Positions 47,400-59,570 of a DNA stretch of 64,000 nt are shown here, piece by piece. Within the stretch, counting starts at the first letter, position 1; every line of letters starts with the position of its first letter. This DNA is from Mactromeris polynyma (taxonomy: Eukaryota > Mollusca > Bivalvia > Venerida > Mactridae): contig JASFXZ010000027.1 in assembly GCA_032209605.1 (NCBI GenBank), positions 6,405,372 through 6,469,371 on the forward strand. The letters run 5' to 3'. Position numbers and translations under genes: made by a program. The notes under the pieces were generated by a model. That model was not told the DNA's origin. It saw only the letters and a list, made by a program, of their open reading frames with translations, and did no database searches.

Positions 47400-48440
47400 G
47401 TATCCATCACAGAAATGTTCATTGCTCTCATTAGACAGTCTAAAAGGAAGTTGATATAAGAAAGAAAAAGATATATAGTACAGTAATTATAATGACCTGC
47501 ATATTGGAGATGCAAATAAGTTATTAAATTAATTAATCAATATATTTTTATAAGAGAGTAATCCAGTAGTGGCCACAAATGTGGTTTATACATATGCGCC
47601 TGTAATGATATAATTGTTTGTAAATGAGACAAGCTTGTCCATGTTATTAAATGAGCAATATATTTGAGCACCTAAATATCGTGAGTACCTTAATTGGTGA
47701 AAATAGCAAATTGTTTACTCATTCCTTTAACATTCTATTTAAAAAAAAGATAACGGGGAATATTACTTGAAATATTTAAATACAGAAAAGCAAAACATTA
47801 CACTCATTCGGTGTGTACATTTCCTCACTGAGTCAGGTACCATCATCGTAACAATCTGCTACACACTGTGTACTAACACTGTACACAGTGATTTCCATGT
47901 GCTATATATATCTGATTATAGTCTAACGCAGTAACTATACTAGTGGAGCATAAACTCATACAATACAAAACATCATAGCATTAAATAATACTTAGCAGGA
48001 TTTAACCAACGTTATACATTATGTAATTAATGACAGTGTTCTTAGTCGCGGAAATACGTTAAAATCATATTCGTGCATTATTTTACTGAAATGCAAAGCA
48101 TTAAACAACTGTTACCCGCGAGAATAGCTTATAAATCACTTAGAATATAAAATTAACTTACCCATATCCACTATAAATAATAGTCTATTTACATGTACTT
48201 TAACTTGCAACAAACGGATTACACAGTTTGTATAAACATATGTCAAACTATAAATAGATTTCTGCGTTTAATTTTAACTGCTCGGTTAATATTTGGAAAA
48301 TGGCATCCATGTATAAACCAAACAAATCTTGCGTAAATACGTAATCAAAACATGTGTATTAAAGTCTTTACATCAATCAAATGGGAGTGTAAAGGTCACA
48401 GTTGCACTAATATAAATATAAACAAAATGATAACCACGTA
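47400..48440. other. Upstream of the L1/Tx1-like LINE, non-coding
   Basis: No gene seen. A short inverted pair ACACTGTGTACTAAC / GTACACAGTG occurs at about 47862-47890. Confidence 0.35.
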
Positions 48441-48444
48441 TTAA

Positions 48445-48645
48445 ATGTCTTTTTCCCCCATCTGTTCCTTGAGTCGGCGTAGCTCTTCTTCCGGTATTAG
48501 AGGCTGAAACATGTTTGAGTTAATGTTAAATTTCATTTTCTTTCCGTTCAATAACAGCGCAATAACATGGCCATCATCTGTCCATGCATTTTTGAGGCGC
48601 TTTAGCGTCTCTTTGCTATCATCGTATCAACCGGAAGTTTATTCA
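48445..48645 (-). pseudogene. Coding-like remnant, possibly LINE ORF1 C-terminus
   Basis: Minus strand reads SKETLKRLKNAWTDDGHVIA, LLLNGKKMKFNINSNMFQPL and EELRRLKEQMGEKD. It resembles the end of LINE ORF1 proteins. It is cut at its upstream side by the foldback element at 48655. Confidence 0.45.
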
Positions 48646-48654
48646 AAGTACCGC

Positions 48655-50163
48655 TGTAACAGGCCAGTTCTTCCCCTCAGTCCAGTTCTTCCCCGGGGAG
48701 GTTTTGGACTAGTCCAGTTCTTCCCCACCCAGTCTGTTTCTTCCCCTTATTTTCAACTTTCACGCCCTGGAAATTATCTAATTTTCGTGTTAGGGTGGGG
48801 AAGTTCTGGACCGGTCCAGTTCTTCCCCCCTAGGAAATTATTTTATTTTCAACTTTTTAACCTTGAAAATGTTCAGGGTGGGGAAGTTCTTCCCCCTAGG
48901 ACATTATTTTATTTTTCCAACTTTCAGCTAGTCTATATCTTTTCCCCTAGTTAAATACTTTATTATGTGTGTCAGGGTTGGGAAGTTCCAGACTAATCCA
49001 GTCATTCTCCACTAGGATTTTTTGTTATTTTTTACAACTCGGGGTGGGGAAGTTCTGGACCGGTCAAGTTCTTCCCCCCCCCCTAGGAAATTATTTTATT
49101 TCTTAAACTTTCAGCTAGTCTTATTCTTTTCCCCCAGTTAAATACTTTATTATTTGCGTCAGGACAGGGAAGATCCGGACTAGTCCAGTTCTTCTCCCCT
49201 AGTAAAATATTTTATTTTTCCAAGGGGAGAAGAACTGGACTAGTCCAGAACTTCCCCACCCTAAGACGAAAAAATAAAATAATTTCCAAGGGGAGAAGAA
49301 CTGGACTAGTCCAGAACTTCCCCACCCTCAGATGAAAAAATAAAATAATTTCCAAGGGGAGAAGAAATGGACTAGTCCAGAACTTCTCCACCCTAAGGCG
49401 CAAAAAAATAAACTATTTCTTAGGGGAGTTTTACTGGACTAGCTGAAAGTTGAAAATAAATTCATTTCCTTGGGGGGAAGAACTGGACCAGTCCAGAACT
49501 TCCCCACCCGAGTTGAAAAAAATAATAATAAATCCTAGGGGAGAAGGACTGAACTAGTCCAGAACTTCCCCGCCCTAAGACAAAAATAATAATAATTTAC
49601 AAGGGGAGAAGAACTGGACTAGTCCAGAACTTCCCCGCCCTAAGATGAAAAATAAGATAATTGTCTAGGGGAGAAGAACTGGACTAGTCCAGAACTTCCC
49701 CATCCTAAGACGAAAAAACAAAATAATTTCCAAGGGGAGAAGAACTGGACTAGTCCAGAACTTCCCCACCCTAAGGCGCAACAAATATTTAACTAGTGGA
49801 GAAGAAATAGACTAGCTAAAAGTTGAAAATAAAAACATTTACTAGGGGGGAAGAACTGGGCCAGTCCAAAACTTCCCCATCCTAACATGAAAAATTAGAT
49901 AATTTCCAGGGTGAAAAAGTTGAAAATAAAATTATTTTCTAGGGGGGGGGAGACCTGGACCGGTACAGAACTTCCCCGGGGAAGAAACAGACTGGGTGGG
50001 GAAGAACTGGACAAGTCCAGAACTTCCCCGGAGAAGAACTGGACCGGTCCAAAACTGCCCCGGGGAAGAACTGGACCGGTCCAAAACTTGCCCGAGGAAG
50101 AACTGGACCGGTCCAAAACTTCCCCGGGGAAGAACTGGACCGGGGCAGTTCTGGACTGTTACA
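48655..50163. mobile_element. Foldback element made of palindromic minisatellite units
   Basis: 1509 bp. Ends TGTAACAGGCCAG and, reversed, TGTAACAGTCCAG, each flanked by CCGC (48651-48654 and 50164-50167), a likely 4-bp target duplication. The left arm (to about 49205) and right arm consist of inverted arrays of 32-70 bp units built on near-palindromes such as GGGGAAGTTCTGGACCGG / CCGGTCCAGTTCTTCCCC. ORFs inside are by-products. Confidence 0.8.
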
Positions 50164-50169
50164 CCGCCA

Positions 50170-53130
50170 ACCATATTCATTCGTCTCAAGAAAATAGTAC
50201 ATGTACATTCCTCTGATTTATTATAGATTCAATGAGCATAGTGACTGATTTGTCAGAGATGTATCAATTGTAGAAGGGGAATCTTGATATAAACGGGTTA
50301 TCTGGATTATTTGAGTCAGTGTTGGTTTACCCGAATAATCGCGTATTAATTTCTAATATGGTCAATTAAAGTACTGAAAGTACTTTTGGTAGGTGATTTT
50401 TGACAAATTTCAACCTCAACTCAAAGTAACCGCAATTGAAACAAATTAATTCAACATAGATTGATGCATTAATGATGAAACAATCTGTAATAACCACAAC
50501 ATGTAGAACCTGCTATAAAACATATGAATAAAAAGTCCCTTTTCTCTTTTGCGAAAATCCTATTTGTCCGTTTCTGAGGCGTATCCCTGTGGTTTTCTGC
50601 ATGCGTTAATATTGCGGAATCGTGAGATACACTTTTGGCAAGATGACCATTTTAAGTGCATACAAGATAATTATGGTACGTGTTTTTCTATATTCCAACA
50701 TTCATTAATCATTTGCAAGAAGTATCTTATTGTAACAATGATGTTAAGATGCAGCGAAAATGTGTCAAAATTCTCTATGTTATTTTACTGAATCTCGCAT
50801 CACCAATTTTGTTTGCAAATTTCTTGATCCGTCTATCGAGTGACGCTCAGTATTCTCATATCGAAGTTCTCGAATATTACTTCAGCAACTTTACTTTGAT
50901 CATTTAAGTGAATGTTATTATTAATTATTATTATCAAAGTGCCATTTTAAACGAGTAACACTGATTGATCATGACCCAGATTTGTTCGATTGTACCGACT
51001 TCGGATAGTCACAATTTTCGGATAATTTATGACAATGTTTCAAATTTGTCTATTTTAGATGACAGCGGTTTAAATCCAGTGAAGAAGATAAAGGGATAAT
51101 TGATGAATTTCATCCACAATCAAGTCAACCACTTACTGCCCCAAATTGAATTATACTAGACTCCTATGATTGTTGGACTCATATTTCTTCCCAGGGACGC
51201 AAATCCAAATCCAAGTGAGAACCCTGACTCCTATGTTGATGTCGCATACCAAGATGACTGGTATACCCTGTCCACTATTTTTGCCTCAGATATTTATGAC
51301 AGTTGTTAAAGTCGCCTTTTCGAGAGACTAGAACATACAACATGTGACCATGCGGAAAAGACGTTAAATGAATACAGAAAGCATAGATCTGTGATAAAAT
51401 GTGACTTGATTCGAGATGTTGTATACATTCAGAGAGACAATGGTTATACTGGATTGTCGGAAGATAAAAAACTTTTGAATTGTAGATGAGTATTTTTGAG
51501 ATGAAATATTACTGTATTTGTACATGTTATTCATTGCTTTTCTATAAATGTGTACCAAATAACTACAATGGAATGAAGGAAATAAAATTACAATATTAGA
51601 TCTTTATATTGGTTTTTGATATCAAGAAAGTTGGAAGTAAAATGTTATGTCAGTCTGAGTTAATGAGGGAAAGTATTAATTAATATTTTACTACCTGTGT
51701 TGCTAGACACTCATTGAAAACAAAAAGTATGCAAGACACTGTACGTCAATTAAACATAGTATTATATACTGTCTATTTGGCTTGAACAAGTTTATACACT
51801 GCATGAATGGGAGTCTTGATGCTGAAACAATTAACATAATAGCGTAAACTTTGCATTGTATACATAAAATTGTCATTCTTAGTATTATTTGTTATCCCAT
51901 TTAGCCCTCACAAAAACAAGTTGATGGTTATGTATGCATAATTACAAAGGTATTTCAATATGAAAGTCCAGACTCCTATATTGAAAGTCATATAGTGATA
52001 TACTACAGCTATATACAAACGTATTGTTATTTTACAATTTTAAAGTAACAATATGTTTTTAAAGTTGAAGACTGAATCATTTCATTGAGATTTATTACTG
52101 CACAATATTCCATCTGGAATGGGTCAGGTTACTTGAGTTCATCATGTTAATACCTATGGAGTTACATAACAACCAGACTGTTACACTACTTTGTTTCACT
52201 CCATACTCCTTATAATATCGACAGTGTACATTGTCAAAACTTTTAAAGGTGTCATTATGGGACAACTTTTTGGTCTATGCATTTCCTAGCGCATTAATAT
52301 CTCTTTTTTTCTTGAAAGTACAGAATATTTCTCAATTATAAACCAAAAACCCAGATGTCCATATTAAACTGATTATCGAAAACAGTTTAGAAGGTTTTCG
52401 AGTCTAATTCCTTTATAGAATTTTCTGGAACTATATATCGATCAAGCATGAGTGTGTGATGGGGTTAATTCCAAGAAGAGAGCGGATGGATGGCATAGGA
52501 AGATGATTATTGAAAATAATTACCTTCAAATATTATAGAAAACGTGCCCTGGAAGCGCCTCTCAGGACCTTCAGTCCTTTGATTTACTTCTTCCTTGGAG
52601 GAAACATATTTAATTATTGACCTACTTATTTTGTTTATTCGGCCCCGGTTTCTTTCGCGCTATTGATTTTCTGTTACAATTGCATTATTGGTTCGTGTCA
52701 AAAATTTATTGATCAAGATATTTATTGTCTGGAAAGCGATTCTTTAAATGTGTGCTGTTAATCGGTGGGATATCTTACCTATTGTTGATTTGGTTCATTT
52801 TCCATTGCCCTTCACATGGAGGGAGGCCACCTCAGTACAAGCCTTCAGACAAACATACGGTCTTAGGTCAAGGTAATAGAGTTATGAACTTTAAAACTTA
52901 TTAGATAAACTGCGCGTAGCATGTACATCGAATATCTTAATTCTTATGAAAATTGTCTCTATCAAATATTCACTTTAAAACAGAACGTTTATGTATGGTA
53001 TTCACACTGTTTATGGTAGGGGACTACCATATTGCTTGCGATACTTAGAGACTTTTTGTATCTGGTGTTGCTGTTCATTGACTCCATTAAATATTTGACA
53101 TATATAACGACGGACATATAAACATAATGT
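50170..53130. other. Long stretch without recognised genes
   Basis: Only short ORFs. An acceptor-like TTTCTTCCCAG at 51184 precedes an open frame DANPNPSENPDSYVDVAYQD ... ASDIYDSC and stop at about 51309; it could be a terminal exon of an unknown plus-strand gene, but I could not connect upstream exons. Otherwise AT-rich. Confidence 0.35.
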
Positions 53131-53134
53131 TAAT

Positions 53135-53703
53135 ATGAAATGTCCACAATCAAAAAAAATGTATTGCCCACAAGATCCAGCCTTATGGAAAGAAGTTCTA
53201 AATAACTTTACTCAAAAAATGCAATAAATCATTAGTTTCCAGAGCTTGTTGGTGTAACCATTAGTAACGATGTCTATCAGACATTGTGGCGAAGGGCTAG
53301 AGATATAGGAAAAGATAAATACAAACAATTGTTCGAGCGCTTTGTAAACGATGGTGAAGCTGATAAACGCGCTGTAAGAATGGCGGAAGAACGAACGGAA
53401 TACTATGATATGAAAAAATGTATGCAGTTGTACGCAGAATTACTGGACGGCTATATATTGCCCATGAGAACCAGTGGGTTGCATCAACAGATCATAGACA
53501 CTATAGACACTATAGACACTTTAATTGCAAAAGGTTTCAATCAGACAACATCCGTGAAGCGAGCTTTAAAGAAATACAAAGATAGGTTTCAAGACACCAT
53601 CGATATGTCTGATGATGAAGAAGCAAGTGAGAGTGAAAGTGATGATGATTCCGAGAGTGACGAAAGTTTCGAAGAAACTGAACTTATAAAAGACAGTTCA
53701 TGA
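53135..53703 (+). pseudogene. Polinton/Maverick-associated acidic-tail protein, broken 5' end
   Basis: ATG at 53135 opens 30 codons (MKCPQSKKMYCPQDPALWKE) and stops; a shifted frame continues ELVGVTISNDVYQTLWRRAR and DKYKQLFERFVNDG to a strongly acidic, Ser-rich end (SDDEEASESESDDDSESDES). An IDT triplet repeat comes from a 12-bp tandem repeat at 53481-53519. It directly precedes the integrase, 40-50 bp apart. I do not recognise the family; its place next to a Polinton-like integrase is the only clue. Confidence 0.5.
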
Positions 53704-53747
53704 TAAACTAAAATTTATTTCGATATCGGCGTTCAAACAGTGCGGAC

Positions 53748-54233
53748 ATGGCTCCTTGGGAGGACTATTCGAAAACTGTATACTACGATCCTTCACATGC
53801 TGCCAGTTTCGCAGGACCTCAAAAGTTGTACAAAGTCGTGAAAAGTGAAGGAAAATATGACATTGGAATGTATAGAATAAGAAAATTTCTTCATAACCAA
53901 GAAAGTTACAATCTTCACAAACCAGTAAGAAGACGATTCACCAGAAATCATGTGATCAGCGCGGGAAAAGACGATCTGTGGATGGCTGATTTGATAGGTA
54001 TGGTGAAATTTGACAAATGGAACAAGGGCTACAAATACATTCTGTTGGTTATAGACACGTTCTCCAAGTACGTGTGGTTACGGCCATTAAAAACCAAATC
54101 TGGGCGAGATGTAGCGAACGTATTTCAAGACATATTTAGAACTTCTGGACTACTACCGACAAAACAGATGATGAAATTGACAGCTGTTAAACTTATATTC
54201 TTGCTTCTAAAAATGGCTGCAAAATTACAATAA
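53748..54233 (+). pseudogene. Polinton/Maverick-type integrase, N-terminal part
   Basis: Starts MAPWEDYSKTVYYDPSHAAS. Residues about 80-145 read DLWMADLIGMVKFDKWNKGY, ILLVIDTFSKYVWLRPLKTK and VFQDIFRTSG, the first half of an rve (DDE) integrase core as found in Polintons: D of MADLIGM and D of VIDTFSK are visible. Truncated at 54233, before the catalytic E. No polymerase, protease or capsid gene was seen nearby, so only a fragment remains. Confidence 0.72.
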
Positions 54234-54239
54234 TTAATA

Positions 54240-54840
54240 AGTCCAAGACAGATAGGTAAGCCCGTCCAAAACAGCTTGGACTCGTCCTTTTTCTACCTTT
54301 GAAATTCTGCCTTATTGAACGTTACTTGTCCACGAAACGCCATGAAAATGCACTCTTATTTCATGCCTCATGATTCCTTTACAGTATATTATTTTCCACC
54401 TATTTATACACATATATTTGGTTCAACGCGCTGGATTTCAGTACTCTCAGTCCTTTGATTTACCCTTTGTCACGAACTGTGCCACCACTTTAGATATAAA
54501 TTAAGGGTCTATTTCGTTACTTTTGGCGGGGTTCAAAATTAGTAAAGTCAAAATTCTGATTCATCTCTTCATAATTGTATGGCTGTTATATAGGGTAATT
54601 GAAATTGTGTTTATTGGAGATTTGTAAAACTACTGCTAACATAATATTATTGTACAAGAAATAAATCATTTAATCCTTATTTGTAGAAGTTGTAGTCAAT
54701 TTAAGTTAGTATGAATACATTATAAATACAATGAACCTGGATAACGGCAAAGCATGTTACACTAGTATTCGGCCTGTATTTTTGAATTTAAACCAATAAA
54801 AAAGAACAAGGGTAAATGTAGTATGTTTTTGTATGGTATC
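54240..54840. other. Non-coding AT-rich stretch
   Basis: Nothing recognised. Confidence 0.4.
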
Positions 54841-55835
54841 AAGACTGTTCGACCCCTAGATTTTTCGACCCCTAGTAAATTTGTAAGACTTTTCGACCCC
54901 TAGACTTTTCGACCACTGATGTCAAGACAATTCGACCCCTACCTGATGGACGTTTCGACTCCTACTTTATTATAGTGTATTATGCAACTGAAATTAATTA
55001 TATATAGATCTAGCTATTATTGTAATAAAATGAAAAACATAACGATTGAGTTTGTTGTTTGATATATTGTTTTAGAAATTTATATTTATACAAATTCTTC
55101 CTCGTCAATTCAACAGTACTTACTAGTTTATGTATAGCTTGTTACAAATAACCTGATCCATGCATAATGTCTGAATCAGTTTATTTTTTACACGCTATAA
55201 ATATACTGGGAAATAAATGAGTTATACTGCACAATCCTACAGACTTACAAACCTACTGATGTACAATATATCATTATATTGGATTATCATATCGATCATA
55301 TGTGTAAACAATTAATCCGAGCATATGCGCACCTCTTCAATTAGCAAGTCGAGATAACAGATTTTTATTTAGACTTTAACATATCGTTATAATAAACCAT
55401 TGCCACGTGTACATAATCAATGAAAACTGCAATACAAAACAAACGCATGTGTAAGGATACGACCGAACTCCTATTTTTCTTTTTATTCATATCATGTAAT
55501 TACATATATATATACATCATTATCCTTTAATCACACACATTTCGCTAACCAAAATACAAAAAAAAACACAATTAAATTTATTTAAGAAAAAACTATTCAT
55601 TTCACCACGGACCTATATACCGTATATAGGTCCGTGATTTCACCGATAAAAACGCGTCCATTAATACAGAGGATGATAGGCAAGAATATTGATATGTTCA
55701 CCTTATTTACATAATAATAAAATACAATGCATAATCACAAACAATATGTCTATCATCTTTAAAACATAACAGTTCTGTGTCGAATTGTCATGGGGTCAAT
55801 TGTCTAGGGGTCGAAAAGTCTAGGAGCCTTTTTGT
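54841..55835. mobile_element. Element with terminal arrays of TTTTCGACCCCTAGAC
   Basis: 54848-54965 has five or six diverged copies of the motif (TTCGACCCCTAG); 55785-55832 carries GTCTAGGGGTCGAAAAGTCTAG and GGGGTCAATTG in reverse. About 0.99 kb in all, without coding sequence. A 31-bp palindrome (55606-55636) lies inside. Confidence 0.6.
55606..55636. repeat. 31-bp perfect palindrome
   Basis: CACGGACCTATATAC, one central C, then GTATATAGGTCCGTG. The same arm, CCACGGACCTATATAC, occurs singly at about 5319. Confidence 0.85.
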
Positions 55836-56529
55836 ATATACTCGTCCGCTTTATTTTTTATCTTCAAATATGACAATGACATTTGAGGTACAAGATTGTT
55901 TTTGCTTGATTAAACAGATTTAACGCAATCAACGTTTACATTTTTTGTCCTCCTCGAATTGAAAAAAAGATGTTTGAATCGTGATTTATCTAAGAATATT
56001 TGATGATGCGTCTTTCAGATGCGGATATATCCGATATTTCATGAGACTGTGTCGATCGTGACACTTCCCTTTTTTGATTATTTTAATTCTACAAGGTATA
56101 AAGTTGTCAAATTTGAAACATACGAATATCGGTCATTACGGTTTATAGCAACAACGAAAAATCAGTAAAATTATGGCTAGTTATTACGTAATAGCCCGAA
56201 TTGCGATTTTGCAGGATTTCCACGCAGAACATGTATACACAAGTACAAAGACCTTAAATTGTATTTAGGTCTTTGTTTATATGAACGAGACTTGATATTG
56301 ATAACGTGTACAGGTATTATATACCCGAGTGTTATATCTTAAAATGATTTAATATGTTTAAACAGTCGGAGTTTTTTAACAATAAGGCTACCCTGAGATA
56401 AATATCAGGTAATACACTCTCAAATAGGGGATATCGTGTTAGTAAACAAAACTATCCGATTCCGCGCATGCGCAGTGAACTGGTAGGCAAAAGGGTAAAA
56501 GGCGGCGGCGCCGTACTCTACAACTAATA

Positions 56530-57020
56530 TGGAATGAAAGACACGGCGGTGGCCATTTATTTCTTTAATATTTGACATACAATAATACATTTGTTATCAA
56601 TTGAAAGGTAATGCTTCCAGCTTTCCCACGACATAACATATTGAAAATCAGAGGATGTTTTGGTTTTCAAATTAGACTCTGAAAATGGGCATTTTTCCGT
56701 GAAATAAATTTCAGTTTTGGTTCGAAAAACACGGCGGTAGGTATTTCAATTCCCAATTTTTACATGTGCGCATCAAATCGATACCAGATAAAAGGTTTCC
56801 AAAAATAAAAAAATAGCGAAAATGGGTGAATTTTCTGCATCAGAATGCGACTTTGAAAATGAGCACATTTTACGACAAATTATTTTCAATTCGTTTAGGT
56901 TCGAAAAACACGGCGGTGGGTATTATAATTCGTAATAATCAATTTATGTGCATAAAGTTGGTACCAAATGAAAGAAAATGCACCCAGCATTCTAGCAATG
57001 TAAAATATTGAAATGTGCGA
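56530..57020 (+). repeat. Diverged tandem repeat, about 180 bp x 3
   Basis: ACACGGCGGTRG/GG anchors recur at 56541, 56729 and 56907, with TGAAAATGRGCA and TTCAGTTTTGGTTCGAA-like text ahead of the last two. Short ORF at 56826 is a by-product. Confidence 0.6.
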
Positions 57021-57653
57021 GTTTTGACTTTGACTTTTTGATGTGTATGTGCACAAGTCATGTGTTATGTGTGAAATGCATCAATAGTAATTGTTAACAT
57101 GTACACATATCTAACAAAGACAACAACGTGATATGTTTAATTGTGCTTTTATTTAACTTATTTTAATTTTACATTTAGCATTAAAACATATTCAGCATTT
57201 ATTTGAGTGTCATTCATTCACACACATATTAAGACATAGCGGTAGATAAATAAATACACATATATCACATGTTAAACAGTTTGTCAATCAACATTGTCTT
57301 GGCTGGCGCTAGGTTTAAAGAGTTGGTAGTCAGATTTGATAAACAATTAAATTGAATGGGAATAAATCTGTATTGGTTTGAATGGAGTCTAATGGATTCT
57401 TGGCTAGCGCTATCCTAGAGTTTTACGTAATACATACAGCATATTATCATTGTTCGGCAGTGCACAGTCAACTTCTCTACCAATGACAATGTCTACAAAG
57501 CTAAGACTCAGTTTTGGATTAGACTAAATTCCTGTACAACTCACGTGATACCACTCAATTCTGCTTGATTTTTTTTCACACATCTTACAACATTTTTATG
57601 AAATCGGGTAATTGACATGTACAGACGTATTTTATTGTTTGAGACTCATCTTC

Positions 57654-57941
57654 TTAACAAGTCATTTTCGGCATTTTCATAACTTTTTGAATCGGTTCAA
57701 ATTTGTCAATTTCGGAGCATTTTATGAGATGCATCCTCATAGCGGGAATATCAAATCGAACATTGGTGATTTCACAATTAAAGTTACAATGCACAAGTTC
57801 TGTAACATATGCGATAGCAAATACACAACAATCGGATGTGTTCGTTTGTCTTTGTACATCAGGTATTATCACATTTATCGCAAGTTTTTTAGATTCGCCC
57901 ACATATATTTGTGACAGCTGTATGCTGATATTTGTGTTCAC
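57654..57941 (-). pseudogene. Ulp1-like cysteine protease, C-terminal fragment
   Basis: Reads INVIIPDVQRQTNTSDCCVF, AIAYVTELVHCNFN and DIPAMRMHLIKCSEIDKFEP. The pattern VQxQxNxxDCGVFAIAxAxxL...YDxxxMRxHLxxCxExxxxxPF is the C-terminal half of Ulp1/C48-type proteases; the catalytic Cys is in SDCC (the usual Gly after it is Cys). His and Asp of the catalytic set would lie upstream and were not found. Such fragments in invertebrates are often linked with transposons. Confidence 0.6.
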
Positions 57942-58249
57942 AGTTCTGTTCTTTAAACTGTCTAAAACATAAACGTGTGGAGTTGAGTTTGTTTACCTCG
58001 CCACCGGGATAACAAAAACATAACATAAACATAAACGGAGCCAGTTGAATGTTTTTATACGACGTTACCCATTGGTAAACTTCCGTCCATCAGCATATAA
58101 TAATAATTGACACTTCTCAACTTTATTTGTATATGTGTGTCTGATGGTGACAGCAAAAACTGATTGGATGCATATTGGACTCCCACTGGGCCAGACACTG
58201 TGAAATGCTGATTAGGGGTCTGAAGAAGATTGATATATAGATAGTGCAC

Positions 58250-58960
58250 GCAGGGGACACTATTGTTTATTGCATAACATTATATAAGTTGTCCAACCCA
58301 ATACTGGCCTTATTTCTGCCTCTGTTTCTGATTGTTATCATGTTATCTTATACATATAATTTCTGGAAGTTGTAGAAGTATGTGTTGCAGGACTTATTGA
58401 AGATTTCGGAAATAATCCTAATAGTGTAAATTATTGTCTGTCCCTATTGTGAAATGTCCGTCCCCACACTAAATTATTTGCTTTAAAGACTGTAATTGTC
58501 AATTTTAAGAAATAATTTTTACCACATGTACTTTTGACATATATTATAAAATATTTTGGATGATTATAATAGATACAATTTCCTTATATTATCAAAAAGA
58601 TGACATTTTTGTTTGCATTTTTAGTTGCAGTAGTATACAATAATTATGTTAGATGATTAACTATGAGGTTGATTTTTTCTTTCTTTCTGGACAAAATAAA
58701 GGTTGTCTATGTACATAAATATTTCCTAAAATGACTTTTATTCACACTTAATACTATTATACATAAGGGGACGGACATTACATCGGTTGATGAGCATTAT
58801 TGGCAGATAGCTACCGTTTCCTTCGCTCTTAATTCTTCTCATAAGAAATTCTGTGCCATGAAATCATACAACCCTTTCCCCGCTTGTGTGAAAAACCAAC
58901 AACTATGAAAGACTGAATCATAACTTAAAGAATTAATAATTTAGATAAAGCGAATTAGCG
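58250..58960. other. Non-coding AT-rich stretch
   Basis: No gene or repeat recognised. Confidence 0.4.
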
Positions 58961-58964
58961 TTAT

Positions 58965-59570
58965 AAACAATATGGTGCTGTAACCGGATATCGATTTTCT
59001 GCCCACCAGCAATGTTTACATTTCGATAGCCGGTGCGTGTGACGTCACGGCGATATCTCCTATAGTCAGGTATTGAGTAAATCGATTCCGAACTAGTATG
59101 TCAGAAAAAATATTAGGAAAAATAAAGCGTCTTAAATGAACATGTCGCATTTTGTCTGCACGTGCGAAATCATGAATGCTGGTTGATTTAGATCGATATT
59201 TTATAATTTGTTGACACATCAAATCAAGAAAGCACCGATTCAACAAAATGCTTACCTTTATAATGACAATATGGCGCTGTAACTGGATATCGATTTTCTG
59301 CCCATCAGCAAAGTTTACATTTCTATAGCCGGTGCGTGTGACGTCTCGACGATATCTCCTATAGTCAGGTAGTGAATAAATCGATTCCAATTCCGAACTA
59401 GTATGTTAGAAAAAATATTAGGTCAAATAAAGCGTCTTAAATGAACATGTCGCATTTTGTCTGCAGGTGCGAAATCATTAATTCTGGTTGATTAACAATC
59501 GATATTTTATAATTTATTGACATATCAAATCAAGAAAGTACCGATTTACCTTTATAATGACAATATATTC
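58965..59570 (+). repeat. Tandem duplication, about 299 bp x 2
   Basis: GGATATCGATTTTCTGCCCA begins at 58986 and again at 59285; shared CCGGTGCGTGTGACGTC, CTCCTATAGTCAGGTA, AAGCGTCTTAAATGAACATG and CCTTTATAATGACAATAT. About 90% alike by eye, with small indels. Confidence 0.85.

Noticed and set aside
48511..48954. 147-codon plus-strand ORF
   Set aside because: Runs into the palindromic minisatellite; Pro/Leu/Phe periodicity comes from the repeat. The opposite strand of 48511-48645 has the more protein-like frame.
48655..50163. CRISPR-like array
   Set aside because: Units are palindromic, of uneven length, inverted between arms, and the host is a eukaryote.
49895..50216. Several ORFs rich in LPRG, FGPVQFF and KNWTGP
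   Set aside because: All are translations of the hairpin repeat units.
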